A stretch of 64,000 nt of DNA from Paenibacillus sp. DMB20 (lineage in GTDB: Bacteria > Bacillota > Bacilli > Paenibacillales > Paenibacillaceae): positions 185,038-249,037 of the forward strand of contig NZ_LAZU01000028.1 in the NCBI RefSeq assembly GCF_000987955.1, written 5' to 3'. The notes under the pieces were generated by a model that saw only the letters and a list, made by a program, of their open reading frames with translations, was not told where the DNA came from and did no database searches. Position 1 is the stretch's first letter. Every line of letters begins with the position of its first letter. The position numbers were made by a program, and so were the translations under genes. This document shows positions 28,252 through 36,407 of this stretch, one piece after another.

Positions 28252-28458
28252 TTGGAGCAAGTTCGCTTGGCACTGCATGAATCGATGGAAATCCACGAAA
28301 TGCTTAATTTCAAAACCGTCTGCCTCGCCAAATCGAAAATGGCCCAGGGCCTCGTGTTCGATCAGGACCTTCGGGCTCTGATGCAAAAGGATGTTGAACA
28401 GACCATTCAGGATATTCAGGAGCTCCAACATCTGTACCAGAGAGCTCCCATTCATTAA
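28252..28458 (+). CDS. yraG: Spore-coat-associated small protein (YraG-like)
   Basis: A 68-residue helical protein (ALHESMEIHEMLNFKTVCLAKSK then LQHLYQRAP) similar to the short partner proteins of CotF-like coat proteins in Bacillus (YraG/YraE group). TTG start with GGGGGTGAC upstream. It is the first gene of a five-gene unit that parallels the B. subtilis yraD-yraG/adhB cluster, known to be expressed in the forespore. The exact role in the spore is unknown. The similar small gene at 30014 suggests a duplicated small-plus-large pair. Confidence 0.75.
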   Translation: MEQVRLALHESMEIHEMLNFKTVCLAKSKMAQGLVFDQDLRALMQKDVEQTIQDIQELQHLYQRAPIH

Positions 28459-28474
28459 TGGAGGTTGAAAATAC

Positions 28475-28837
28475 ATGAACGATGATTATTTGGACCCGAT
28501 CAACGCCGAAGGCATGCCGGATCAGGCAAATGCCTTCTTGGCCATGGATTTTTTGCTCTCCGTCAAAACCGGGGTACGGAACTGCGCCATCGCATTAACG
28601 GAAGCGGCCACCCCCGAGGTCCGCACCGTTTTCCGCAACCAGCTGCGCCATTCCCTGGCGATGCATGAGGAGTTAAGCCGGATGATGATCCAAAAAGGTT
28701 GGCTTCACCCGAACGAAACCCGTAAGCAATACGAACTGGATATGCTGTCGGCCAAAACGACAATGCAAATAGCGCAGATGAAGCTGTTTCCGAAGGATAC
28801 GTCCAGGCTCGGCACGTTTGCGACACCAGATTATTAA
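28475..28837 (+). CDS. yraF: CotF-like spore coat protein (YraF-like)
   Basis: A 120-residue CotF-domain protein: AFLAMDFLLSVKTGVRNCAIALTEAATPEVRTVF near 27, then LAMHEELSRMMIQKGWLHPN. CotF proteins are four-helix-bundle components associated with the spore coat. It follows its short partner by 16 bases with its own GGAGG site and precedes the dehydrogenase gene by 20 bases. Tyr and Met occur near the C-terminus (QMKLFPKDTSRLG). Expression is probably sigma-G or sigma-K dependent by analogy, not from a promoter I could identify. Confidence 0.8.
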   Translation: MNDDYLDPINAEGMPDQANAFLAMDFLLSVKTGVRNCAIALTEAATPEVRTVFRNQLRHSLAMHEELSRMMIQKGWLHPNETRKQYELDMLSAKTTMQIAQMKLFPKDTSRLGTFATPDY

Positions 28838-28857
28838 ACATTGGAGGAGCCTTCATC

Positions 28858-29994
28858 ATGAAAGCCGTTACGTACCAAGGCATTAAAAACGTTCAGGTCA
28901 AGGAGGTTCCGGATCCGAAGCTGATTAAAGACGATGATATGATCATCAAGCTGACCGCCACGGCCATTTGCGGCTCGGATCTGCATTTGATTCACGGAAT
29001 GATCCCGAATTTTCCGCAGGATTACGTGATCGGTCACGAGCCTATCGGGATCGTTGAAGAAGCAGGACCCGGGGTGACGAAGCTGAAGAAGGGCGACCGG
29101 GTGATCATTCCTTTCAATATCAGCTGCGGAGAGTGTTTTTTTTGCAAAAACCAACTGGAGAGCCAGTGCGATAACTCGAATCCGAACGGCGATATGGGTG
29201 CTTATTTCGGTTACTCCGATACCACGGGCGGGTATCCGGGCGGACAGGCGCAGTACATGAGAGTGCCATACGCGAATTTTACGTCGTTTCGCGTTCCCGA
29301 AAGCTGCGAGATCGAAGACGAGAAACTCGTTCTCATAGCGGATGCCATGTCCACGGCTTATTGGAGCGTGGATAACGCTGGGGTTAAAAAGGGAGATACT
29401 GTCATTATCCTGGGATGCGGCCCCGTCGGTTTGCTAGCTCAGAAATTCGCATGGCATAAAGGGGCAAAGCGGGTGATAGCCGTGGATTATATCGATTACC
29501 GGCTGGAGCATGCCAAGCGTACGAACAAGGTGGAAACCGTTAATTTTGAGAAGTTTGACAACGCCGGGCTTTATTTGAAAGAAATCACGCAGGGCGGGGC
29601 GGATGTCGTCATCGACGCGGTTGGAATGGACGGTAAAATGACGCCGCTTGAATTTGTCGCATCCGGTTTGAAGCTGCATGGCGGCGCGCTGGGAGCCCTT
29701 GTGATGGCGGCGCAGGCCGTCCGTAAAGGAGGAACCATACAGGTAACGGGCGCTTACGGTATGCGCTACAATGCTTTTCCGCTCGGCGATATTTTTCAGC
29801 GCAATGTTAATTTGAGGACGGGTCAGGCACCTGTTATTCATTACATGCCGCATCTTTACGATCTCGTTGCACAGGGCAAAGTCGATCCGGGAGACGTGGT
29901 CACCCACGTGCTGCCGCTCGATCAGGCCAAGCGCGGATATGAGATATTTGACGATAAGCTGGACGACTGCATTAAAGTGGTTCTGAAACCATAG
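28858..29994 (+). CDS. adhB: Zinc-dependent alcohol/formaldehyde dehydrogenase (AdhB-like)
   Basis: A 378-residue zinc alcohol dehydrogenase of the glutathione-independent formaldehyde dehydrogenase group. Catalytic zinc residues are CGSDLH (Cys38) and GHEPIG (His61, Glu62); the structural zinc loop is CGECFFCKNQLESQC; the NAD-binding motif is ILGCGPVGLLAQ near 182. The central region contains the family insert. It sits between two CotF-type gene pairs, as B. subtilis adhB does in its spore cluster, so it is probably made in the developing spore. The natural substrate there is unknown. Confidence 0.9.
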   Translation: MKAVTYQGIKNVQVKEVPDPKLIKDDDMIIKLTATAICGSDLHLIHGMIPNFPQDYVIGHEPIGIVEEAGPGVTKLKKGDRVIIPFNISCGECFFCKNQLESQCDNSNPNGDMGAYFGYSDTTGGYPGGQAQYMRVPYANFTSFRVPESCEIEDEKLVLIADAMSTAYWSVDNAGVKKGDTVIILGCGPVGLLAQKFAWHKGAKRVIAVDYIDYRLEHAKRTNKVETVNFEKFDNAGLYLKEITQGGADVVIDAVGMDGKMTPLEFVASGLKLHGGALGALVMAAQAVRKGGTIQVTGAYGMRYNAFPLGDIFQRNVNLRTGQAPVIHYMPHLYDLVAQGKVDPGDVVTHVLPLDQAKRGYEIFDDKLDDCIKVVLKP

Positions 29995-30013
29995 TAAAGG
30001 AGGAGATTGGTGA

Positions 30014-30229
30014 ATGACATATTCCTACGGGGAGCATGAAACCCTCGAGCTTTTGGAGATGACAACCTTGAAAAGCAACAGCCTCATCAAGGCCAAAGCC
30101 ATGCAACTGCTGGTTTCGGACGAGGATCTGAAGAGCATTCTTCGACAGGAAGTGGACTTGGGGACACGGCAGCTTCAACAACTGAGCACTTTAATTGAAA
30201 AGAAAATCGAAAGCGGGGGAATCCATTGA
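30014..30229 (+). CDS. yraE: Spore-coat-associated small protein (YraE-like)
   Basis: A 71-residue helical protein (HETLELLEMTTLKSNSLIKAKAMQLLVSDEDLKSILRQEV) similar in design to the gene at 28252. Four-base overlap with the next gene (ATGA-type at 30226) indicates coupling. Likely partner of the CotF-like protein that follows. Confidence 0.72.
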   Translation: MTYSYGEHETLELLEMTTLKSNSLIKAKAMQLLVSDEDLKSILRQEVDLGTRQLQQLSTLIEKKIESGGIH

Positions 30230-30522
30230 ATACGATTCTCGAGCATTTGCTCGGTTTGCATCATTTGACGGATCAGGCCATTGCGACGGATTTCCTGCTC
30301 TCTTCGAAATCGGCCGTCCAGAATCTTGCGGTGGCCATAACCGAGGCGTCTAACCCGGAAATCAGGGCCGTGCTGAACGATCATCTGGAAGAGGCCATAG
30401 CCAGCCATGAGCGGATATTCCGTTATATGATGGACAAAGGACACTATCGCCCATACAATATCGATGAGCAGCTTCATGTGGACTTGCGAACCGCCAAGAC
30501 GGCGCTGGATATACCTTCCTAA
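30226..30522 (+). CDS. yraD: CotF-like spore coat protein (YraD-like)
   Basis: A 98-residue CotF-domain protein: TDQAIATDFLLSSKSAVQNLAVAITEASNPEIRAVL matches the equivalent helix of the protein at 28475 closely, followed by SHERIFRYMMDKGHYRPYN. TTG start overlapping the previous stop. The pair yraE-yraD repeats the pair yraG-yraF, so the cluster arose by duplication around adhB. Confidence 0.78.
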   Translation: MNTILEHLLGLHHLTDQAIATDFLLSSKSAVQNLAVAITEASNPEIRAVLNDHLEEAIASHERIFRYMMDKGHYRPYNIDEQLHVDLRTAKTALDIPS

Positions 30523-30528
30523 ATTTCA

Positions 30529-30687
30529 AACCTCAAGTACAGGCCATCCGTCAAGGATGGTTTTTTCGTGTCCTGGAGATCCCAAGCAATGTATCCGGCC
30601 TGAAAAAAATCGAGCCCTCCGAACAAAGCAATCGGCATGAATTGCGAGGATCAGGCCCATAAGCAGCATCGTAATACATATAGTCAT
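30529..30687 (-). other. Possible small hydrophobic ORF (frameshifted?)
   Basis: On the minus strand ATG 30687 reads MTICITMLLMGLILAIHA, then loses hydrophobic logic; a one-base shift near 30635 restores IALFGGLDFFQAGYIAWDLQ. This looks like a one- or two-span membrane peptide of about 55 residues. It runs through the terminator hairpin of the spore operon, which argues against it. No ribosome site is convincing (GGAAGCTGACGCC upstream). Confidence 0.25.
30543..30568 (+). terminator. Terminator of the spore operon
   Basis: CCATCC-GTCAA-GGATGG followed by T6. Confidence 0.85.
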
Positions 30688-30815
30688 GGCGTCAGCTTCC
30701 TTCGTGATGATTTGACAGCAGCCCCATTGTTATACAACAATTTAATGGACCGTATGTTTTTAACCAATCAAATTATCGAGTAATGCGGAAGGAAGGGGCG
30801 ATAACCATAATAACC

Positions 30816-31814
30816 ATGGAAACGGAGCTGGAACTAATCCGGGAACGCTTCCGGCTCCCTGTCTTTACGAAGGCGGATTTGGTACAACACGAAGACGAAC
30901 AGGATGATGTAAGGTACATATACAAAACGACGGCGGCTGACGGACGCTCTTATGCGGTTAGAATTTTTTCCGATGCCTCTACCCAAGTAAGAGATCTTAT
31001 CGGTCAGGCGAGGTTGTGCGAGCTTTATGCGGAAGCCGGGTTAAACGTTCCCAGACGGTTGCAGGGCGAGGACTCCTTACCCTATATGACACTGACCCGG
31101 AATGGTCAAAAGGCTTTTGCCGTGGTGGAGCATTGGATGCCTGGAGGCGAGCCGGAGCTGCTCGACATCAACCTGATCGGTCAAGCGGGAGAGTGGCTTG
31201 GCCAAATGCATCGCGTCTGTGAAGACGAAGAAATCCCGTTTTCCTCCGAAAGTCCGTGGGGCATGTTCGGCATGGAGGATGAATTGGACCAAGACGCCCA
31301 AAGCCTGAAAACGGCTCTGCAGGAGAGCTCTGCCGATCAGACGTTGTATGAAGAACTTTTCGCGTTGTATGCTCGAAAGCGGACCAAACTGAAGGAACGT
31401 TGGCTCCAACTTCCACGAGGAGCGGTTCAGGGGGATTTTTCGTTAAATAATTTGCTCGTTAACGATGAGGGCCGTCTATGCAGCATCATTGATTTTCACC
31501 TTGCCGGTACCGATGCCTTCGTGGGACATTTTGCGGGCGAAGGCGCTTTTTTATCCTACGCCGCGGATCGGATGGACGACGATTCCGAGGAGACGGGAGA
31601 CAAGTATTTTAATGCTTTTTTCGAAGGGTACTCGAAAAATCGACGGTTTACCCCGCAAGAGTTGGACATTCTTAACGACTTGGTCGGCCTTCGAAGAGCG
31701 TTTGCTTGTTATCAAGTGGATAATGTTTTGGGGACTCTTACGACCGGCGACCTGCGGCAGGTTCATCTTGAGCTGGAAAAAATGCTGCATTATTTGAAAC
31801 GAAAGCATATTTAA
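30816..31814 (+). CDS. Aminoglycoside-phosphotransferase-family kinase
   Basis: About 332 residues with the APH/choline-kinase fold. Seen: a nucleotide-side strand YAVRIFSD near 48, hinge ALDAWMPGG-like AVVEHWMPGGEPELLD near 102, the catalytic loop AVQGDFSLNNLLV near 208 and the metal Asp in SIIDFHLAGTD. The usual HGD loop reads QGD, so the His before the catalytic Asp is replaced. Substrate unknown; antibiotic resistance should not be assumed. ATG 30816 lacks a good ribosome site, and the upstream ATG 30783 in the same frame is the alternative. Confidence 0.75.
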   Translation: METELELIRERFRLPVFTKADLVQHEDEQDDVRYIYKTTAADGRSYAVRIFSDASTQVRDLIGQARLCELYAEAGLNVPRRLQGEDSLPYMTLTRNGQKAFAVVEHWMPGGEPELLDINLIGQAGEWLGQMHRVCEDEEIPFSSESPWGMFGMEDELDQDAQSLKTALQESSADQTLYEELFALYARKRTKLKERWLQLPRGAVQGDFSLNNLLVNDEGRLCSIIDFHLAGTDAFVGHFAGEGAFLSYAADRMDDDSEETGDKYFNAFFEGYSKNRRFTPQELDILNDLVGLRRAFACYQVDNVLGTLTTGDLRQVHLELEKMLHYLKRKHI

Positions 31815-31863
31815 AAACAATGTCCTGGCAATTCATTCTTGGAACGGAAGGGAACTAGTTCGG

Positions 31864-32160
31864 ATGAATGTGCAAACGGCAATAGCGGAAGCGGGCATGC
31901 TGCTCGAATTCAAAGCGGAGGATGCCGTGTGCCTTGGCGGCTACCATAATAATGTATACGAGGTCATCACAGATCGACCTTTGGTAGTGCTCGACTTCTT
32001 CCTGAATTTCCGTCATTTGTATTCTTACGCCTACCACCGGATATTCTCGCCGCAAGACCAGCTAACGCCAAAACAACAAGAATATTTGGAAAAAATGAGA
32101 TTATCGTTATTAACAGACCCGTCTTTTTTTGGGTTGCAGCTTACACCAGTCATAGTTTAA
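31864..32160 (+). pseudogene. Probable internal-deletion relic of a phosphotransferase gene
   Basis: A 98-residue ORF that reads like two ends of an APH-type protein joined together. The N-terminal part (FKAEDAVCLGGYHNNVYEV) resembles a nucleotide-loop segment, and the rest (DFFLNFRHLYSYAYHRIFSPQDQLTPKQQEYLEKMR) resembles a C-terminal helix bundle, with no catalytic loop between. It directly follows a complete APH-family gene. A stand-alone small protein of unknown function is the alternative. Confidence 0.4.
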
Positions 32161-32180
32161 AAGCGGATTATTCATATAGG

Positions 32181-32217
32181 ACTGCCAGCGCGCTTTTCGC
32201 GCTTGGCAGTTTTTTTT
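32181..32217 (+). terminator. Terminator of the phosphotransferase unit
   Basis: ACTGCCA-GCGCG arms pair with CGCGC-T-TGGCAGT and are followed by T8. Confidence 0.9.
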
Positions 32218-32269
32218 GCGCGGAATTTTCGTCTTGAAATCGGGTCTCTTGCGAATGGTCAAGCGGGAT

Positions 32270-32927
32270 TTACTCTTTCACGACCAAACCGAAAATTTTG
32301 GTGAACACGATGGATTGAGCCGGAGATATGATGCAGCCCTGCAAATCTTCCAGGGTGACGCCCAAGTTGTGAAATTCGGCTGTGCTCAGATCGATGCCGG
32401 CCAGACTCGTGCCGGAAAATTGGGCCTGATCGATAACGGCCTCGTCAAATTCCACTTTGGACAGCTCCGTATGGTAAAAATCGGATTTGATCAGGGATGA
32501 GGATCGGAAAGCGGTCTGCTTCATGCTGGCGAACCGGAACGTGGCGTAATCGCCCGAACAACCGGTAAATACAGTGTTGCGAATCGTTGCGGCTGTTAGA
32601 ACTATACCCAAAATTTTACAGTTATCGAACTGGACGCGGTGAATGATGGCTTCGGCAAAATCCGCATTGGATAAATCACAATGGCTAAACACGACATCGG
32701 TCAATTCCACATGCGGCAGCGAAACGTTCTCGAACGTAACATGATCGAACAGAACCTGTTCAATCGCCGCTTTGCTGGCAATTACGTCAGCGATGTTTTC
32801 ATCCTGAATTGCTTAACAGGACGTCGTCCATCAACGGGTTATCTTGGGCTGAGACGCTGTCCAGCTGCCTTGGCAGCTTGGGGGCGATGATTTTAACTTG
32901 CGATGAGGCACGGGATGAATGTGGCAT
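32270..32927 (-). CDS. Pentapeptide-repeat protein (frameshifted)
   Basis: A right-handed beta-helix protein of about 218 residues. Pentapeptide units of the A(D/N)LxX type are visible: LSNADFAEAI, ATFRFASMKQTAF, LIKSDFYHTELSKVEFDEAVIDQAQFSGTSLAGIDLSTAEF. The true start is ATG 32927 (MPHSSRASSQ) in another frame; a +1 break near 32815 (probably an extra T in AATTCAGG) separates it from DENIADVIASKAAIEQVLF. Proteins of this fold may mimic DNA and protect gyrase, but most have no known function. Minus-strand RBS GGAGGGTACC. Confidence 0.7.
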
Positions 32928-33036
32928 GGGTACCCTCCGGCAAACATATTCTTTTTCCATTCTACCATATGAAAAACGTCTATCGGTGCAATGAAAAGAA
33001 GATAGGCGTTATATCTTCATATTTTGGAAATAAGAC

Positions 33037-33057
33037 AAAAGATGTCATATATCTTTT
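33037..33057. promoter_or_regulatory. AT-rich palindrome before the SDR gene
   Basis: AAAAGAT-GTCATAT-ATCTTTT: perfect 7-base arms, 59 bases before the SDR start and 110 bases before the diverging pentapeptide gene. A candidate operator for one or both genes. Confidence 0.35.
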
Positions 33058-33115
33058 GCTACGATGGAGTCGCACTGCAGAAAGTAAAATTGGGGATGAG
33101 AAGGAGTCGATAGAT

Positions 33116-33998
33116 ATGAAGCCTTTATCAGGAAAAGTAGCGGTTGTAGCCGGAGCGACAAGAGGGGCTGGCCGGGGGATTGCCGTCATGCTGGGGTGCC
33201 GCGGGAGCGACCGTATACTGTACCAGGCGCAGCGTAAGGGGAAACCCTTCGGATTTGCAAAGACCGGAAACCATTGAAGAAACGGCGGAAATGGTAACAC
33301 AGGGCGGGGGTGTCGGGATCCCGGTACGGGTCGACCATCTGAGGGAGACCGAGGTCGAAGCCCTCTTCAAGCGCGTAAGCGAAGAGCAGGACGGTCGGCT
33401 GGATATATTGGTGAATGATATTTGGGGCGGGGAACAGTATGTGCAATGGGGGGTTCCTTTCTGGGAGCATTCGCTAGCGGACGGATTATTACTTCAGGAA
33501 CGTTCGGTCCGTGCCCATTTGATCACAAGTTATTACGGCGTTCCGCTCATGGTAAAACACCGCAAAGGCCTGGTGGTAGAGGTTACGGACGGGGTGGGTT
33601 ACGGCTATCGGGGCCATCTTTTTTACAGCCTGGCCAAAATCTCGCCGGTTCACCTTGCAGCCGCCATGGCCGAAGAACTGCGGCCGCATCAGGTTACAGC
33701 CGTTGCCGTAACCCCCGGTTTTTTACGTTCCGAGCAGATGCTTGAGCATTTTGGCGTAACGGAGGATCATTGGCGGGATGCCATCGCGAAGGATCCGAAT
33801 TACAGCGAGTCCGAAACGCCTTACTTTGTCGGTCGGGCAATAGCGGCGCTGGCGGGCGACCCGGAGGTCCATGCGAAGACGGGAAGCTCTCCGAGCAGCT
33901 GGGGATTGTCCGACGAATACGGCTTTAGCGACGTTGACGGAAGAAGGCCGCATTGGGGGAACTACGCCCAAAAGCACGGGATCGGAGCGAACACATAG
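33116..33998 (+). CDS. Short-chain dehydrogenase/reductase (frameshifted)
   Basis: An SDR of about 294 residues. The N-terminus (KVAVVAGATRGAGRGIAVMLG) carries the TGxxxGxG nucleotide loop as GATRGAGRG. An extra T near 33194 ends this frame at 33277; removing it gives MLGAAGATVYCTRRS and the rest of the enzyme. LDILVNDIWGGEQY stands for the NNAG strand, and the active-site Tyr-Lys lies in LFYSLAKISPVHL. Length and the WGGE variant fit the Paenibacillus/actinobacterial SDRs close to DHRS1. Its substrate is unknown. RBS AGAAGGAGTCG at 33099. Confidence 0.75.
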
Positions 33999-34059
33999 CT
34001 GTCAAGCACTTGAGATTGGCTGGCAGATGCTTCATAGCTGCTTGCATCCTATCAAAGAC

Positions 34060-34085
34060 CGCGGACTTTCGCGGCCTTTTCATAT
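34060..34085 (+). terminator. Weak terminator after SDR gene
   Basis: CCGCG and CGCGG arms around GACTTT, followed by CCTTTTCAT. Confidence 0.55.
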
Positions 34086-34153
34086 ATTTACATGAAACAT
34101 TCCTATAGGGGGACCGTAATAGGTGTTGAAGTACATACGCTCAGGAAGAATGA

Positions 34154-34315
34154 ATGATGTCCAATGAATTTTATGTTGGTTGGGGGACGCTGGCGTTGAT
34201 AAAAGCAGGTTTGGCACAAGGGAAAAACAGAAGCGGTCTGAACTGGTTTTTACTAGTTTTGCTGCTTGGTCCGTTGGCAACGTTCTTCCTTGTCATTTCG
34301 GATAAACAAAGTTAA
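34154..34315 (+). CDS. Small membrane protein, 53 residues
   Basis: ATG 34154 (or 34157) opens a short protein with a polar start (SNEFYVGWGTLALIKAGLAQGKNRSGLNW) and one strong span (FLLVLLLGPLATFFLVISDK). AGGAAGAATG precedes it closely. The length and composition are those of conserved small membrane proteins in Bacillales, but I cannot name it. It is too short for most gene callers. Confidence 0.5.
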   Translation: MMSNEFYVGWGTLALIKAGLAQGKNRSGLNWFLLVLLLGPLATFFLVISDKQS

Positions 34316-34321
34316 TTCAAG

Positions 34322-34371
34322 TTGACACGAAGGAGAAAAAAAATTATCATTCGGTTATACCCCTAAGGGTA
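34322..34371 (+). promoter_or_regulatory. Promoter with CsoR/CstR-like palindrome
   Basis: TTGACA 34322-34327, a 17-base spacer, TATCAT 34345-34350, then TACCC-CTAA-GGGTA at 34358-34371 over the expected transcription start. G/C-tract palindromes of the form TACCCC-N-GGGTA are typical targets of CsoR-family repressors (copper or persulfide sensing). It controls the membrane protein and ResA-like pair. Confidence 0.55.
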
Positions 34372-34405
34372 ATTCGGGCGGTGAGGAAGAAAAGGAGGAT
34401 CGCTA

Positions 34406-35086
34406 TTGAACACGATTGCTCTTGGTTCGTTGATGATCCGTGCGGATATTCTTATATTTTTAATTTCCGCCGCGGCGGGTTTTTTCATGTTGAAGTGGAG
34501 ACTCCGCCGCCGCGAAGAATCTGCCTGGGTTTTGGATATGTATGTAAATGTACTTCTTATCGGTTTTCTTGCATGGAAGTTCAGCATGATCGTCTTCGAT
34601 CCTGTCCGCACGTTCCGGTATCCGATGTCGCTTCTTTATTTTACGGGCGGGGGCAAAGGCGTGCTTCTGGGAACGGCTTTAGCTCTTGCATATATCGGCT
34701 TCCGGTTAAACAGGAAGAAGGAATGGACCGGGCCGCTGGTTCGGGCAGCGGCCCTGGCTTATGTTGCAGGTGGATTTACCAAGCATGCATTGATCTTGTT
34801 ATGGAGCGGTTCGTTTGATTGGATTGAGGCGTTGAATGTTGTGCTATACGGCTTTTTTACGGCCCGGCTGTGGCTGACATATAACGATTCCTTCCGTTCG
34901 CTGCTATCGCAGGCTTTGTGGTTCAGTATAGCTTCCGTGATGATCCCTTTCTTTAAGGAAGACCGCTATGCGGTATTTGCAGGCTTCACATCCGCTCAAA
35001 TAGCGTTTAGCGTCATTGCAATCATCCTGCTGCTCGTGGAGACGGCATGGATGAAGAAAAACGATAGCTTCAAAGGGCATCTATAA
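34406..35086 (+). CDS. Polytopic membrane protein, probable thiol-redox partner
   Basis: A 226-residue integral membrane protein with about seven hydrophobic segments; I do not recognise a named family with certainty (faint likeness to Lgt-type cores in segment pattern). No CxxC is present. The start is TTG 34406 with AAAGGAGG at 34391. It is followed 15 bases later by a ResA-like thioredoxin, so the two are one operon. By analogy with CcdA/ResA and similar pairs it may pass electrons or substrates to the extracytoplasmic thioredoxin, but the absence of cysteines makes electron transfer unlikely by itself. Confidence 0.6.
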   Translation: MNTIALGSLMIRADILIFLISAAAGFFMLKWRLRRREESAWVLDMYVNVLLIGFLAWKFSMIVFDPVRTFRYPMSLLYFTGGGKGVLLGTALALAYIGFRLNRKKEWTGPLVRAAALAYVAGGFTKHALILLWSGSFDWIEALNVVLYGFFTARLWLTYNDSFRSLLSQALWFSIASVMIPFFKEDRYAVFAGFTSAQIAFSVIAIILLLVETAWMKKNDSFKGHL

Positions 35087-35101
35087 GATCAAGAGAGGGG
35101 G

Positions 35102-35674
35102 ATGATGGTGAGGAAAAATGCTGTAGCGTTTATTCTCCTTGCAGGGTTGATAACCTGGGGAGTGTATGATTATATGTCAAAGCAGGCAGCGGAGGGGGAT
35201 GACGCTTTCCGGACGGATCAGGCGGCGGATAGCGCGATTCCCGAAGGGCTTAAAGTTGGCCAACGTGCCCCTGACTTTACGCTGATGACGGCAGACGGAA
35301 CTTCTGTCAGGCTATCGGATTACCGGGGGTCTACGGTTCTGCTGAATTTTTGGGCATCTTGGTGTCCTCCTTGCCAGGTAGAAATGCCCTATATGCAGGA
35401 TTTTTACGAGGAATACCGGCAAAAGGATGTAGTCGTTCTGGCCGTCAATATGTCGCATCTGGAGAAAAATCCGGGGGATGCAGCTGCCTTTTTGGATGAA
35501 GTCGGCGCCAGTTTCCCGACCGTATATGATCATCAAGGAGAGGTCACGGATCGCTATCGGATCGTAGCCTACCCTACGACCTATGTTCTGAATGCATCAG
35601 GCGTCATAACCGGCCGCTATCAGGGAGCCATAGATCACGATTTAATGGTTAAAGCCTACGAGAGAGCCCGTTAA
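35102..35674 (+). CDS. ResA/TlpA-like membrane-anchored thioredoxin
   Basis: A 190-residue protein with an N-terminal anchor (AVAFILLAGLITWGVYDY), a linker, and a thioredoxin domain: VGQRAPDFTLMTADGTSVRLSDYRG near 57, WASWCPPCQVEM active site near 90, and the cis-Pro loop IVAYPTTYVLNASG near 160. It acts outside the membrane as a reductant or isomerase, as ResA does in cytochrome c maturation, though no cytochrome gene is nearby. It shares an operon with the membrane protein upstream. ATG 35102 or 35105; AGAGAGGGGG is the ribosome site. Confidence 0.85.
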   Translation: MMVRKNAVAFILLAGLITWGVYDYMSKQAAEGDDAFRTDQAADSAIPEGLKVGQRAPDFTLMTADGTSVRLSDYRGSTVLLNFWASWCPPCQVEMPYMQDFYEEYRQKDVVVLAVNMSHLEKNPGDAAAFLDEVGASFPTVYDHQGEVTDRYRIVAYPTTYVLNASGVITGRYQGAIDHDLMVKAYERAR

Positions 35675-35784
35675 GGTCAATAATGGAAACATATTAAATC
35701 CATGCGGATTAGACGTTTATATATGACCTCCATTTAGCCGGAAGAATACAATGAATCAATTCAACGGGTGAGGAGGATCAAAGG

Positions 35785-36108
35785 GTGCAAATCATTAATC
35801 CTGTTAATGCGGGTTCCTGCCGTCCATATATCGGCCGTCATGTTTGCGCGGTTTTGCATGATGGAACGGAGGTCGTCGGAGTTTTGAAAGACGTCAACGA
35901 TAGAGGAATTATGTTCGAGCCGGTCGGCCCCCAAGCTGCCGTGCTGTCTCACAATCCGGTCAAATCCAAGAAAAAGGGAGCTGCCAAGAAGAAAGCGGAA
36001 ACTTCGGCTTTTTATCCCGGCTACTATGGATTCGGATATCCATTTAGACGCATTTTGGCCTTTGAAACAATCGCGCTGTTGTTTTTGCTGCCATTCTTTT
36101 TTATATAA
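35785..36108 (+). CDS. Hypothetical protein with Sm-like start and C-terminal span
   Basis: A 107-residue protein. Its first half (GRHVCAVLHDGTEVVGVLKDVNDRGIMFEPV) has the strand pattern of an LSm/Hfq-like barrel; a basic linker (KSKKKGAAKKKAE), a glycine/tyrosine patch (YPGYYGFGYPF) and a terminal hydrophobic segment (TIALLFLLPFFFI) follow. GTG start with GAGGAGG upstream. The function is unknown; RNA or nucleotide binding at the membrane is only a guess from the fold pattern. Confidence 0.6.
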   Translation: MQIINPVNAGSCRPYIGRHVCAVLHDGTEVVGVLKDVNDRGIMFEPVGPQAAVLSHNPVKSKKKGAAKKKAETSAFYPGYYGFGYPFRRILAFETIALLFLLPFFFI

Positions 36109-36114
36109 TAACTT

Positions 36115-36145
36115 AAGACAGCTCTTTCGGGAGCTGTCTTTTGCG
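36115..36145 (+). terminator. Terminator after Sm-like protein gene
   Basis: AAGACAGCTC pairs perfectly with GAGCTGTCTT, followed by TTGCG. A GGGGG-CGTG-CCCCC hairpin with ACTTTTT lies further on at 36166-36188. Confidence 0.8.
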
Positions 36146-36407
36146 TTTCTCACGTCCATTTCGTAGGGGGCGTGCCCCCGACTTTTTGAACACAGGTTAA
36201 AACGGACTAGTCGAAGAATCATAATGGATAGCCCTTAGTGCGGATGGAAATGGACCAAAAGTTTCATTGTTTTAGAGTCCATTCAAATTTAAAATAGAAA
36301 AATGTGGTTATGGTTTTTGGGAAAGAGGGTAATAGGTTTTGGGGATTGCGGTCCCGGAAAACAGGACTCATCCCTTTGGAAATCGTCAGAGAAGGAGCGT
36401 TTGGTCT

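Noticed and set aside
30816..31814. Antibiotic-resistance aminoglycoside kinase
   Set aside because: The catalytic loop lacks the usual His and the substrate region does not resemble known resistance enzymes, so only the fold is claimed.
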